Shown piece after piece: positions 42,113 through 52,763 of a stretch of DNA of 64,000 nucleotides. The notes under the pieces were generated by a model, which was not told the origin of the DNA, did no database searches, and saw only the letters and a program-made list of their open reading frames with translations. The DNA comes from Emiliania huxleyi CCMP1516 (Eukaryota; Haptophyta; Isochrysidales; Noelaerhabdaceae). Position 1 is the stretch's first letter. Each line of letters begins with the position of its first letter. The position numbers and the translations under genes are program-made. Location: the NCBI RefSeq assembly GCF_000372725.1, contig NW_005199926.1, positions 306,054 through 370,053 of the forward strand, given 5' to 3'.

Positions 42113-42657
42113 AAAACGCACACGAGACAGTGAACTGGGTGTCTGGGTCCCAGGAAGGCGAACGCCATGTCTGTTCACGTGAGTGTGTGGTGGACGCAAG
42201 ACGGGCGGTTTCCACACAAGACACAACCGGATTAAAGGTTTAAAGCAGCCTGCCTCTGTCCTCGGCGCCGCCACACCCCGGGCATGTCGAGCTATAGGCG
42301 CTCCTAGGACCTAGCAGCCTCTGCCCAGTGCTCCTCCGGCACCCAAGGTACAAAATGTTGGGAAGATTGATTGATTAGGTTAGGTTAGGCAGACAATTGA
42401 TAGACAGATAGAAGAAAGGCGAACAACAAGAGCCCCCACATGAAACGAAAATCGGCGGTTAGTGGTGCGCTAACCTCCGAGAAACCCTTCGGGTCGTTCC
42501 TCATCGCAAACCCTGTCAGCAGAGTCCTCCTACGGGAATGTACGTATAAAGAGCTACAAACAAAAAAAGAAAGAAAAAACAAAACCATTGACGATTTTTT
42601 ACGGTTACATGCCTCTGCGCCCGGTTGCCACAGCCCTGTGGAGGTGCGTGCCCCTGG
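42113..42657. other. Intergenic upstream of the TTLL gene; contains dispersed element copy 4 (42466-42560)
   Basis: No gene is seen. Bases 42466-42560 are the fourth copy of the CATCGCAAACCCTGTCAGCAG element, with the ACCTCCGAGAAACCCTTCGG start shared with 32.5 kb. A-rich sequence follows (to about 42592). The TTLL start codon is about 100 bp further on. Confidence 0.55.
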
Positions 42658-45263
42658 ATGATGGAGAGCGATGGGGAGGGTGCAGGCATCTATGAGGCGG
42701 ACGGCGACGAGGACCGCGCGGAGGAGGAGCCGGAGGAGGAGCCGGAGGAGGAGCCGGAGGAGCCCCCGCCGGCCGAGGCCCCACAGGCTGACCCCAAGAG
42801 CGACCGCGCATTCCTGCTCCCGTCGCTCTTTCGCGATCGAGCGGCGACCGTGTGGCTAGACTATCCGGCCTACATGGGAATGCAGCGCGAGCAGGGGCGC
42901 GGCGTGCTTGTCGAGCTCACCGATCCACGGTGGTCCCCTGCCGTCGCCAGCGGTGGCCAAATTCTCAACCTCGGCTGACTGCGGCCGTCCCGCCGTCGGT
43001 CCCCGTAGTCTCAAGCCACTCTACTTCCGTTCGGAGAAGAACATTAACTGCATCACCAACGCATGCAAGCGATCGGGCTTCAAACGGCTCATCAAGGGCC
43101 AGTCCTTCAATCTGTATTGGGGGCGCCACCTGAACGAGAAGGCGCTGCGCGCACTCAACCCTCACCAGGCCCGCTCAGCGCAGAGCCAGAGCGAATCGGG
43201 GGCGTAAATCTTGACGCAGCGCCATGTCGCCGTCAGGCGGTCAACCACTTCCCGGGCTCGTACGGGATTGGGCGCAAGGACTACCTGTGGCGTAACCTGA
43301 GCCGCATGCAGAGGCAACACGGCGAGCGGAGCCGACCCCTTGCCGCCTCGCTGGTGCCGGTGCTCTCAGGGAACTGAGTAACGAGAGGTCTCCCCTGTCG
43401 TCACAGGTGCCGCGTACGACTTTTGCGCAAAGTCGTACATTCTCCCTCGCGACCGGGAGCACTTTGAGCGCGACTATGAGGAAGGCACCGTGTACATTAT
43501 CAAGCCGCCCGCTCAGGCCGAGGGAAGAGGTATCCGCCTCATCAACCGATCAGACCAGCTGCCCGGCAAGGGTGCGCGCGCGTGAGGTCGCAGCCTTGTG
43601 TGCGCGGCGGAGCGTGCCCACGCTCCCCCCTCCCTCTAGGCGTATCCGCCATCGTACAGCGGTACCTCGGCGAGCCCTACCTCATCAACGGGAAAAAGTT
43701 CGACCTGCGCATCTATGTCGCCGTCACCTCCTTTGATCCCCTCCGCGTCTACGTCTTTGAGGCGAGTCGCGACGCTTCGATAGCCACTCACTCGCTCGTG
43801 CTCAGACCCGCGTCGTCTCGAAATGTTGCAGGAAGGCCTCGCGCGCTTCGCCACCTCAGACTACCGGGCTCCCGGCGCCTCCAAGCGCTCCATCAAGGAC
43901 CGGTACATGCACCTGACCAACTACTCGGTCAACAAGAGGAACGAGCGCTTCGAGCGTAACACAGACGCATCGCGCGACGACGAGGGCTCGAAGTGGTCGC
44001 TCTCAGCCACCATGAAGCATCTCGCCCAGGCGGGCGCCGACGTGCGGGCGCTGCGCGAACGGATCCATGACCTCGTCGTTAAGACGATCATCGCCGTGGA
44101 GGTGGCACACGCCCCCACCCGACACCGCGTTGCGAGCCACTCTGGCGGCCTTCCCCACCATTGCGCCACCGTCCGCAGCCATCGGTCGTGTCAAAGATGA
44201 ACGCGGCATGCAACGGGCGAGCCGCGTGTTTTGAGCTCTTCGGGTTTGACGTGCTGCTGGACAAGGCTCTCAAGCCGTGGCTCATCGAGGTCAACGTTGC
44301 TTGCTCGCTCGCCTCCTCCTCCCCACTCGACAAGTGGATCAAGAACATGCTGATGACAGACCTCTTCCATCTGATCGGGCTGGTCCCCTTCCACAAGAAG
44401 GCGGCACCCCTTTCGCTGATGCTGCGCCAAGTCAACCCTTTTCCCCACCGCCCTGGTTTCGTTCTAGGCGCTCGCTGACGATGCCGAGGAGAAGCGACGC
44501 TCACGGCTGCTGCGTGCAGCAACCGAGCCTCTCAAGCGGCGGAACGTCTTTGAGCTGCAGGAGACGCCGATCGCGGCTTTGGACAACGCCGACCTCGGCG
44601 TCATCATGCAGGCCGAAGACGAGCTGAGGCGGTGCGGTCACTGGTGCCGGGTGCTGCCTTGCGACGGCATGGGCGATCGGTATCTCCCGCTCTTCGAATT
44701 TCCGCGTTACCGCAACACAATCCTCGCCAAATGGATGGCGTCGCAGGCGCACGCCACTCTCCCAGCCCCGCTCTCCAGTCTCTTGCGCCTCGTGCCCCGC
44801 ATCTTGCCTTATTTTGGCCCTCGGCAAACCTCTCTCCTCTCGTCCTCGGTGCCAGGACTGGGCGCTGCTAGAGCCTCACCTCGACGTGAGTATCGCAGAG
44901 CGACTTGGCGTATCGACCTCACCCAGGCAGGCAGCCGCAAGCGCCTGCCGCACCACCACACGGTCGTCGGAGCTAGAGACGGCTCTGGCGACACGCCAGA
45001 GTCTTGTCGCTCGCCGCCCTCTGCTGAAGGCAAACACCGCTCCAGAGTCCGCCTTTGCTTGCGTCGGACGCACCAACGCGGCGGCGCCGCGAAATGGGAC
45101 GCCGTCCACACGCGCTCCCGGTGCACGTGGCCTTCAGGTGGAGCCGCAGGGCGGGGGCGGCGAGTGCATCCCCATCCGCAGAGAGAGAGACGAAGCGAGG
45201 GGAGGCGCCGCGCGCACGAGCCCGGGTAGTCGAGGCGAGACGCACGTACTCACTTCTTTTTGA
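42658..45263 (+). CDS. Tubulin tyrosine ligase-like (TTLL) protein, probable polyglutamylase
   Basis: ATP-grasp enzyme adding amino acids, typically glutamate, to tubulin tails of axonemes or cytoplasmic microtubules. Nine exons: 42658-42929, 43009-43168, 43237-43321, 43407-43571, 43640-43761, 43832-44101, 44179-44400, 44468-44746, 44856-45263; phases close to 660 aa. Family landmarks in order: [122 protein letters not shown]. Lys of IIKPP and the Arg/Tyr/Asn and Glu-Val-Asn residues are the nucleotide and magnesium ligands. The N-terminus has an acidic [12 protein letters not shown] repeat. The C-terminal ~130 residues are unconserved. Five of eight introns start GC. The exact donor of intron 7 is ambiguous. 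Confidence 0.88.
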
Positions 45264-46267
45264 ATATTGTATATATACGCCCAGCACGCGGGGCACACGC
45301 GCGGGCGGCGGCTTTTTCTCTGGGGGGTCGCGGGGGCCCTAGAGGGTATCCATGCGGGGGGGAGATGGGGTCGAACGGCCCGCCGCAGGCGCCGATTTTT
45401 TCGACATTTTTTTGCGCGATTTTTTACTTGTTTCAGGGGAATTCGGCGGAGATTGCGGCCATGCTATCACGCCTTGCGACAGCCTGTCGGCGCTGCTGGC
45501 CGTGCCCTGCTGCACAATTGATCACCTGCATAGCTCGCGGCCTTAGTATCAAGCATTCAGTGACGACCTGATCGTACGGTCAGTAGGAAGGCGTCCTTCC
45601 AACGTGTGCACGCTTCTGGCGCAATGCGCGTCGCCTCGGATTGGCTGCTGGCACTCTCGAGGCTATGCCTACGCAGCCTCGCGCGCATGGGCAGTCAAGA
45701 GGGACCACGCACCTTCTCAGGACAGCGCCGGTACCTCTCTCTTGGACCGGCAAACTTGGTGGTCTCGTGTCACCAATGTGGGACCAGTGCGGCATCGCGC
45801 CATTGACAGCTCTGAACTGCGCCTCACCACTGACCGGGAAGGCCGCCAAGTGGGCCAGCACAGGTCGCACATTGTGGCAGCAGTCAGCAGTGCATGTCTG
45901 ATAGCTAGAGCAGCAGCGTCAGGGTCGCAGGGTCGGACGTCGTGTCAAGCCTCTCCGCCCGGCCGGCCGCATGCAGTTGCAGACGTCGGCCTGTCTGCTG
46001 TCTGGAGTGATCTGTCGGCGGTCAGTACGACCGATCAGGTCGGAGTTTTCTGATGGTTGGAGGGTCTATCTGTATGTGTACTTCTCGAGATCTCTCCAAA
46101 GCTGCCTTCTGATTAACCTAGCTTAATCGGGAAGTCGGTGCTAACGGAGACTAACGCCGTTACTCGACTAACGCGGGCCCGTTTCCGCACTGCGGCGCGG
46201 CGCACGGTGCCTCCGGGGGCCCCCGGCCCCGCGCCCCCCCACGCCCCAGAGGGCTTTTTGGTACGGC
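45264..46267. other. Intergenic, no supported gene
   Basis: One kb with only short frames. A T-run patch at 45398-45432 and an AT-rich TATATATAC word near 45270 stand out. It joins the ends of two convergent genes (TTLL and bL25m). Its middle has a balanced base composition unlike the flanks; I cannot assign it. Confidence 0.4.
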
Positions 46268-47107
46268 TTACGAGAACACAATGTGTTGCTCCGTTGGGGA
46301 GAGGTCACGCTTGCAACACATACACCGATACGAATCTGGCCTAAGTCTCTCGCCTTCCTTAGCTTCGGATGCGCTTAGCGCGCGCGACGAGAAAGTTGGC
46401 CGGCTGACCTGCAAGGAGGGGGGGCGGCGCAGGGAGAGGGTGAGCTGTGAGGCGGCGGCGGGCGGCCGCTGCCGCTCGATTGGCGCGCCGTGCTGCGGCC
46501 GCAGCGTGACTCCTGGCGGCACGTCGATGTGCTCGGCGCGGATGTCGCCGTTGTCGTGCCTCGCCATGTCGATCACGAGGTGCTGCGGGATGTTGTCAGG
46601 GTCGTGTAGCAGCACGGGGATGCCGAGCCGCGAGTAGAACTCGTGCACGTAGCCGCCCTGCTTGACGGCGGGGCACTTGATCTCGTTGATGAGCCTGCTG
46701 TGGAGCCGCCGCTTGACCGGGCTCCGCTGCGCGTCGCGTGGCCACCTCTGGAAGGTGATGTGGATCGCATGCGTGTCGTGCCCATTCTCAAAGCGCTGGA
46801 TCTCTGCGGGGAGCGCGCGGATGATCTCGCCCTCGAGGCTGAGGTGCAGTGAGCTTAGCTCGAATCCCGGCTTGCGCATCAGTCTGTCGAGCGCCGCTCG
46901 CTCCACCCAAAACGGGACCTGCGGCAGCTTGTCACCAATAATGCAGCCAGGCGTTCGGCCCTGCTCCCGCAGCCACGCGTTTGCGCTACCGCTCTGCAGC
47001 TCCGGCCCGCGCCGATGCAGCGGGAGCGCCTCCGCAGCCGCGGTGCACACGCGCCGTAATGAACTCCGCGCGGTGCCAGGGCGGGCGATGAGTAGGCTGC
47101 GCAGCAT
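46268..47107 (-). CDS. Mitochondrial large-subunit ribosomal protein bL25m-like
   Basis: Predicted 279 aa. The start at 47107 gives MLRSLLIARPGTARSSLRRV, an Arg/Ser/Leu-rich presequence typical of mitochondrial import. An in-frame upstream extension to 47323 is less plausible. The bL25 pattern follows: NAWLREQGRTPGCIIG (the LR-x2-G-x-hP-G-hh-G start), FELSSLHLSLEGEIIRALPA, IQRFENGHDTHAIHITFQRWP, then the second beta domain with GIPVLLHDPDNIPQHLVIDM and RAEHIDVPPGVTL. The C-terminus adds about 60 residues rich in Ser/Arg with CMCCKRDL near the end, not part of normal bL25. The protein should bind 5S rRNA or the equivalent site of the large subunit. A plastid location is possible. Confidence 0.7.
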   Translation of the reverse strand: MLRSLLIARPGTARSSLRRVCTAAAEALPLHRRGPELQSGSANAWLREQGRTPGCIIGDKLPQVPFWVERAALDRLMRKPGFELSSLHLSLEGEIIRALPAEIQRFENGHDTHAIHITFQRWPRDAQRSPVKRRLHSRLINEIKCPAVKQGGYVHEFYSRLGIPVLLHDPDNIPQHLVIDMARHDNGDIRAEHIDVPPGVTLRPQHGAPIERQRPPAAASQLTLSLRRPPSLQVSRPTFSSRALSASEAKEGERLRPDSYRCMCCKRDLSPTEQHIVFS

Positions 47108-47357
47108 GTGATCTTTGCCCGCCAGAACCCTGTATTTGCGCGACAAAAGAATTTTCACTGCGTGCCGACGTACCGCCACACGCGCTCGCGCACGCTCCCG
47201 TCGTTTAAAAAACGGAAAAATAACCGGATCCCGGACATCACGCCCAATACCAGTAATCGCGTAGCGGGTGGGCAGAGGTTCAGGGCACATGCCACAGGCA
47301 GGGCGTCTCGCCGCGCCGGGCACTCGAGTACTTCAAACGAGCGCAACCGCCTAGGAG

Positions 47358-47939
47358 CTAGGTGGGGGCGAGCGTGTCGGATCTGGCGAGCGGCTGCGCG
47401 TCGGGCGGAAGGGCGGTGCTGGTGGCGGTGCAGCACGCGGCGAGACGGCGCACGCAGCCATGGGCGGCGGCAAGCACGGCGCCCAAGACCAGAGCGCAGC
47501 CGTGGGCGGCGGTGGTGAGGGGCGGTGCGACGGCGGCGTAGAAGACGTCCGCCGCGGCGCACAGCACCAGCGCCGCGACCAGAGTTGGCGCTGGCCGCGC
47601 CGGCGGACGTCCGTGCGCCCGGTGCCTCGTCGGGATGCCAACCTCCTCGCCCCACACGCGAAGCGGGCCTGCGCGGAGCTCGAAGATGACGGCGTAGCCG
47701 GCGGCCGCATTCCAGATGATGGAGATGCCCGTACAGCCGATGACGGTGCACAGGCCGAGCTGGAAGGCGATGACGAATGCCAAGGCGCTGGAGGCCCAGC
47801 ACAGCGACGCCCGGCTCGCCTCGACGTCACGCAGCTGCGCTCTGCCCGCTGCGAAGAGGACCACACTACAAACGACGTAGTTGATGACGATATCAGGAGT
47901 TGACCCGCCATACGAGAGGATATCGATCAGCTTGGCCAT
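47358..47939 (-). CDS. Predicted multi-pass membrane protein, unrecognised
   Basis: 193 aa from ATG 47939 (MAKLIDILSYGGSTPDIVIN). The frame can be extended to an ATG at 48029, adding a hydrophilic segment. About four hydrophobic segments are visible: VINYVVCSVVLFAAG; a long LAFVIAFQLGLCTVIG region continuing through IIWNAAAGYAVIF; TLVAALVLCAAADVFY; and CALVLGAVLAAAHGC. The residues between helices 2 and 3 are basic/Pro-rich. I do not recognise a family. It is divergent from the SLC35-like gene with about 260 bp between start codons, so the two may share a promoter region. Confidence 0.5.
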   Translation of the reverse strand: MAKLIDILSYGGSTPDIVINYVVCSVVLFAAGRAQLRDVEASRASLCWASSALAFVIAFQLGLCTVIGCTGISIIWNAAAGYAVIFELRAGPLRVWGEEVGIPTRHRAHGRPPARPAPTLVAALVLCAAADVFYAAVAPPLTTAAHGCALVLGAVLAAAHGCVRRLAACCTATSTALPPDAQPLARSDTLAPT

Positions 47940-48200
47940 AAGTTTGGACCATGGAACTTTCGATGGACACGAACGCTCCAAGAGCTCAGTGCTCGCGTGG
48001 TCGGCTCGTGGTCGGCGCTTCGCTTCCAAGTCGAAGAAGAAGAAAAGCGGCTTGGATCTTTTCTTGTGGGCGGATTACTTCTTTCTCCAAAACCCGGGGA
48101 GCCGCTTTGGTGGCGCCGGCGCAAAAACTAGTCTGAGTCTCTGAGCTGCTGCACGACTAGTCTAAGTTCTCTGAGCGCCCACCTTAGTCGCTCTCCTACA

Positions 48201-49480
48201 ATGCCCGGGTCCTCTGCCTGGACATTGGGCGTCGTGCTCGTGATCGCCGTCGCGCTCATCTGGTCCGCCAGCACGGTGCTCGTGCAAGCGATCTTCTCCA
48301 CCCTCGAGTTTGAGCGGCCCGTTTTCCTCACCTACGTCGCCAACTCCTGCTTTGTGATCCTGCTCCCAATCAAGGCGCTCAGGAGCGCGGTCTACGATCC
48401 TCCAGCGACTGGGCTGCTGGACCAGACCGCTGCTCTGACGCCCGCAGAGGAGTTGGACGAGGCCACTGGCCCCACAGAGAGAGGCGCAGCCGAGCGAGCG
48501 AGTCGCCGCTCGGCTTGGCTCGCGGCGGTACGCGGCGCGCTCGCCCTCTGCCCCGTCTGGTTTGCCGCCAACGTGACGTACAACGTGTCGCTCGCTCACA
48601 CGACCGTCACGACCTCCACTGTGCTCGCCTCCTCGTCGGCCGCATTCACCCTCCTCCTCTCGATCGCCCTCCTCGGCGAGCAGTGGCGCGCGGCCTCTCT
48701 CGCCGCACACCTCTCCACACCCAGGCTGCCGCCCTCCCTCTAGGCGAGCATGTCGGCGCCGACCGCAGCACCGCCTTCAAGGTGGCCGGCGTGCTGGCTT
48801 GCTGGGCGGGTAACGTGCTGGCGGTGGTTGACGCCGCGGGTCCCACTGCCGCCGCCACAGGCGGCGGCGGCGGCGGCGGCGGCGAGAGTGGCGGACTCCA
48901 CGCGACCACTGGCGGGGCGCTGCTGTGCCTGTGCTCGGCGTTGCTCTACGCGTGCTACACTGTGCTGCTCCGCGCGCTCGCCCCGACGGACCTGCTCCTC
49001 TTCTTCGGGTTGGTCGGTGCCTTCAACGCGCTCGCCCTCGCCCCACTCGTCGCGGTGCTGCACGTGACGGGCGCCGAGGACCTCTCGCGCCTGGGCTTGG
49101 CGGGCGGCGGCGGCATCCTCGGCTGCCTGCTCCTCAAGGGGCTCGCAGACAACGTGCTGAGCGACACGCTCTGGGCCAAGGCGGTCCTCCTCACCTCCCC
49201 CGCCGTCGCCACGGTCGGCCTCTCCCTCACCGTCCCCATCGCCATCGCCTCCGAGCTGGTGCTGCCCCGCGGCTGGCTCGTTGACCCCTCGCCGCCCACG
49301 CCTCTGCGCCTCGCCGGCGCCCTCCTCGTCGTGGCGGGCTTTGTCGGCATCTCCCTCGCCCCCGACCCGCCGCCCTCGCGAACTCACGAGGCGGAGCCGT
49401 CGCACTGCGCTGCGGGGAACGCCGCCACGCCATTGGAGACGGACACTGCACCGCCGAGCCCCGAGAGAAGTCGAACGTGA
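48201..49480 (+). CDS. SLC35F-type drug/metabolite transporter superfamily protein
   Basis: Predicted 403-aa, ~10-helix transporter of organelle or Golgi membranes; substrate unknown. Exons 48201-48675 and 48744-49480 join over a 68-bp GC-AG intron. This completes the conserved FTLLLSIALLGE motif at the end of helix 4. Family hallmarks: helix 1 VVLVIAVALIWSASTVLVQ; WFAANVTYNVSLAHTTVTTS followed by TVLASSSAAFTLLL, closely like SLC35F3-F5; then FKVAGVLACWAGNVL; a Gly-rich loop; LLCLCSALLYACYTVLLRAL, the second EamA repeat; SDTLWAKAVLLTSPAVATVG; and LAGALLVVAGFVGISLAP. The C-tail is polar. The stop codon at 49478-49480 overlaps the target-site duplication of a retroposon insertion. ATG 48201 is convincing. 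Confidence 0.8.
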
Positions 49481-49488
49481 GAGGAAGG

Positions 49489-50063
49489 ATAAATAAATAA
49501 CTAAAACGGACACCACCTCTACTAGGAGATGGGTAAAAAGGAACAGGTCCCCGCCCTCTGCGGTCTTTGTGCAGGGTTCTTTGTGGGTGTGGTCGGCGAC
49601 TAGCCGGGGTCGTCCTCCCGATGGGGGACTAGCACTAGCCGTCTTCCACATTGTCCCTCGGGTCCCTGCTGCTCCTAATCTCTTCGTACATCCTCCTGCT
49701 GATCTCCGCAAAGTCCTGCTCCCTCCCTCGTCTCGCCCTGCGCGTCTGCTCCGCCTCCCCGTCGTCCGCCCTGCGTCGTCTGGTGACGGGTCCTCCATAG
49801 TCGGTTGAGGTCGCCGCCCTCCTCGTGCCTCGCTTCCCAACGCGTTTCCTCGGCGGCCGATGCCGTCTGCTCCGACTCCGCCGTCCCCGGGTCTGCCCTG
49901 CCCTCGTCTGCGCTAGCTTCTGTTTCGTCATCACTGATGTCCGTCCTCTTCTTTCTCCTCTTGTTGTATGCTTTTTGTACATCGCGTCGATTCCTTTTCG
50001 CGTGAGCACCACCCTGAAGCCCGCCCAGCAGCTGAACCGCTCCCTAAGTCGAAGGAGCATCAT
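49489..50063 (-). mobile_element. Non-LTR retrotransposon insertion (TTTA-tailed family), copy 2, with target-site duplication
   Basis: Flanked by perfect 11-bp duplications GAGAGGAAGGA at 49479-49489 and 50064-50074. Its reverse-strand 3' end is a TTTA tail directly against one duplication, as target-primed reverse transcription gives. The 575-bp body matches 21018-21581 and carries the same reverse-strand frame end (ISRRMYEEIRSSRDPRDNVEDG in abbreviated form: ...RSSRDPRDNVEDG). 5'-truncated. It landed at the stop codon of the SLC35-like gene without changing the protein. Confidence 0.85.
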
Positions 50064-50088
50064 GAGAGGAAGGACAAAGCGAAGAACA

Positions 50089-50154
50089 AATAAATAAATA
50101 AAGACGGACACCTCTCGTCTCTACTGTGAGATGGGTAAAAAGGAACAGGTCCCC
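50089..50154 (-). mobile_element. Second, tiny TTTA-tailed insertion, copy 3
   Basis: A 66-bp 3' end of the same family (tail plus GACGGACACC...GGTCCCCGCG) flanked by its own 10-bp duplication GCGAAGAACA (50079-50088 and 50155-50164). A very strongly 5'-truncated retroposition, same orientation, only 25 bp from copy 2. Confidence 0.8.
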
Positions 50155-50164
50155 GCGAAGAACA

Positions 50165-50784
50165 CATTTAAAAACACGTCGGAATTAAACTAAGGAAACG
50201 AGCGCTCCCCAAAATGAAATATACACAGCCGATCGATTCTGGACGTCGGGCGTCGGCACGTCGCACGCCGCTGCTTCGGTTACGTTCGCGCCATCTCCTC
50301 GACGCTCGAGTCGGTAGAGCTAGAGGTCAGGTAGGTGTGTGGAACTGGAAGGTGGTATAGCGCGAGAGGTGTCCGTTTCGCGTTTGTGTGTCGGAAGGCA
50401 AGCGCGCAACGCTCTTCACGTAGCCGACCCCACTCCTCCACACTCTACCCGAATATATTGCAATGCGTTCTTTTGCCTTGGGCCCGATTTGTGTGTGTGT
50501 CCCTTTTCCGCATTGAATGAAGATCCAAGATCCAAGATTCGTAATGCTGTTGCCAGGAAAGGTGCTCCTTGCTCGGCCGCCGTTTTCTTGCTCGCCTGCA
50601 TGTTGCATCCCGACCGGAAAATCAAAACGAATCAAAAGGCCAAATTCGAGATGCATTCGAGGTACGACAGGTCGCTTTCGATTTACGTCCGCAGTGTGAC
50701 CGTCCGTCCCCGTCCCCGACGGCAGCCCGGACCGCACGCAGGCAGGGCGACATACGAGTGGCCGCGTGTACGCCCTGCCAGCTA
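50165..50784. other. Upstream region of the GT8 gene
   Basis: About 620 bp with no supported coding region. It is less GC-rich than average, with AT-richer patches around 50165-50225 and 50590-50660. It likely contains the promoter. Confidence 0.4.
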
Positions 50785-52439
50785 ATGAGGGGGTGGCTGC
50801 TGGCATGGGCCGCCCTCCATCTTCCGGCGTCCGCGCTGGCGGCGGCAGTCGCGAGCAGTGAATACAACGCGGCTGTGGCTGACGTTGTTGGAAAAGTCAA
50901 CCTTGTGCTCCTGAGTGACCGGATGGAGGCGATAGAGGCAACTGTGCGCTCGGCATACGCGAGCAAACGGTATTCAAGCTCGCTCATGTGGCACATCTTC
51001 ACCTCCCTCCCCGCGCACGCTGTGAAAGAGACGCTTGTTGAGGCGGGTGTGCCGGCGGCGGATCTGCACCTCATCGACATGGAGGGCGCAGTCAAAAGCC
51101 TCATTCGGCGCGGCGTCGTGCCAGTCTGGAGGTGGAGCGACTGGCAGGACTGGCTCAACGCCCCTGCCACCGAGGCCACGCACTGGCGCTCTGAAGCCTC
51201 CCTGATCGAGTTCCCGCCGAGCCGAGAAGCCAAGCACGCCTGCCCGGCACCCTATGCATCCATCGACCAAGGCCTCACAGAGCACGACTCCGTGTCTATA
51301 GGCACGCGCACCCGCTAAACCTGATGCGGCTCTATCTGGCCGAGCTGCCAGTGCTGCAGCAGCTCCACCGCGTGCTGCTCGTCGACGACGACGTCATCTT
51401 CCAGCGCGATCTCGAGGCGCTCTACTACGAGACTGTCGACCGTGGCAAATTGCTTCGCGCGTCATGCGAGATGTACAGCTTCGCAAGCAAGGCAGGCGTC
51501 ACTTGGTTGAACCTTTCCTACGCAACGAAAAGCTACGGCGACACGCACTTCATCGGCTCGATTGGGCCGACCGCGTATCCGGTTTGCGAGACTGGATCGG
51601 ATGATCCGTGCGCCCCAAAGGCGCTCGAGCCGCTGCTAACGTCCCTTCAGGCGAGCATAAATGGGAACACACCACGCACACTGCGGGACGAGGTTGCTTG
51701 GAACTTTGGGGTCGCACTATTGCCGCTCGACCGTTGGCGCGAGCAGCGGGTTGCACTACGAGCGACGCGCTGGTTCGAAGCCAACTCGCGCCACCGCCTC
51801 TTCGCACCTGACTCGGTGGCGAGTGGTCTGGGCATACCATACCTGCTGTTTGCGGGCGCGGTCGAGTGCTGGCCTGAAGAGGCACTCCTCGACGGACTGG
51901 GCTACGTGAGCCGGGAGGACCTCCTGCTTAGCGGCGTGCAGGACCTCAAGCAGTACACCGCGTTGCACTTCGCCGGTCCCGCTAAGTTGGGGACGCAGGG
52001 CCTGACCGACTACAGCCCAGCGGCCATGGAGCCGCTCATCCTGCAGCACCTTTCCCTAGCGGTGGCGCGGCGTCAGCTCGATGTGGATGCCTATGGCGGC
52101 TATGGCGGCATCTACTACTACCTCCCACCGCCAACGCCGCCCCCGCTGACGCCGCCCCCGCCGCCCCCGCCGCCCCCGCCGTCGCCGATAATCCTAAATC
52201 CAGATCCAGATCTATCAGATCTCACCCTCGCGTCACCCCCGCCTGCCAGTCCTCCCCCTCCCACCCCCTTGGACTACCCGGAGCTGTGCGAGCCCGGGAG
52301 TTGCACGGGCAACCCCTTCGAGACCTGCTTCTACGACCCCAACTGCGCCACGGGAGGGCTCGGCTGCGCAGCGGGCGGCAAGCCGCTCTGCCGTTTCTGT
52401 GGATTCGGGGGCTACATAGACGTTCAGTGTCCTGGCTAG
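50785..52439 (+). CDS. Secreted or Golgi glycosyltransferase, GT8 family, with Pro-rich and Cys-rich tail
   Basis: Predicted 522 aa from exons 50785-51215 and 51302-52439 (86-bp intron; the GC donor is my choice by frame). The N-terminus is a signal peptide or anchor (RGWLLAWAALHLPASALAAA). GT8 features: VNLVLLSDRMEAIEATVRSA at the first strand, HIFTSLPAHAVKETL, then NLMRLYLAELPVLQQLHRVL and the metal/nucleotide-sugar site VLLVDDDVIFQRDL (about residues 168-181). The core continues with WNFGVALLPLDRWRE and LHFAGPAKLG, the usual His-Phe-x-Gly acceptor-site motif. After the core come a [19 protein letters not shown] stretch and a ~50-residue module with about nine cysteines (CEPGSCTGNPFETCFYDPNC). 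Relatives include plant GAUT/GATL and glycogenin-like enzymes; the acceptor is unknown, possibly cell-surface polysaccharide. Confidence 0.8.
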
Positions 52440-52763
52440 CCGAACAGGGCTACCTACCAAGACGACATCCCCCAATCGAGCACCGTTCAACGGGGATGAT
52501 CCTTCTGACACGCATGTCCCGCGACCTGAGTCCGCTGGAGTGCGCAGGATGCAAGCGAAGCTGAGAGATTATTGAGGCAGGTTGACGTGACTTTACCGCA
52601 GGATGACCGCTGTGCTATTCATTAAAACTATGTAAATTTTTGTAAATGCATAAGTTAATGCAATACTTGCTTCTGGGGTCACACGCGTCTCTCCTCTTCC
52701 TACTTTTCCTTTAGTCGTCGTCGGCGTGCGCGGTGTCGCGTCTCGCGTGGTGCTCGTGCGTCC
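52440..52763. other. Convergent 3' intergenic region
   Basis: Separates the GT8 stop from the stop of the reverse thioredoxin gene. It has an AT-rich stretch at 52600-52665 (TAAATTTTTGTAAATGCAT) that may include polyadenylation signals for both genes. Confidence 0.4.
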
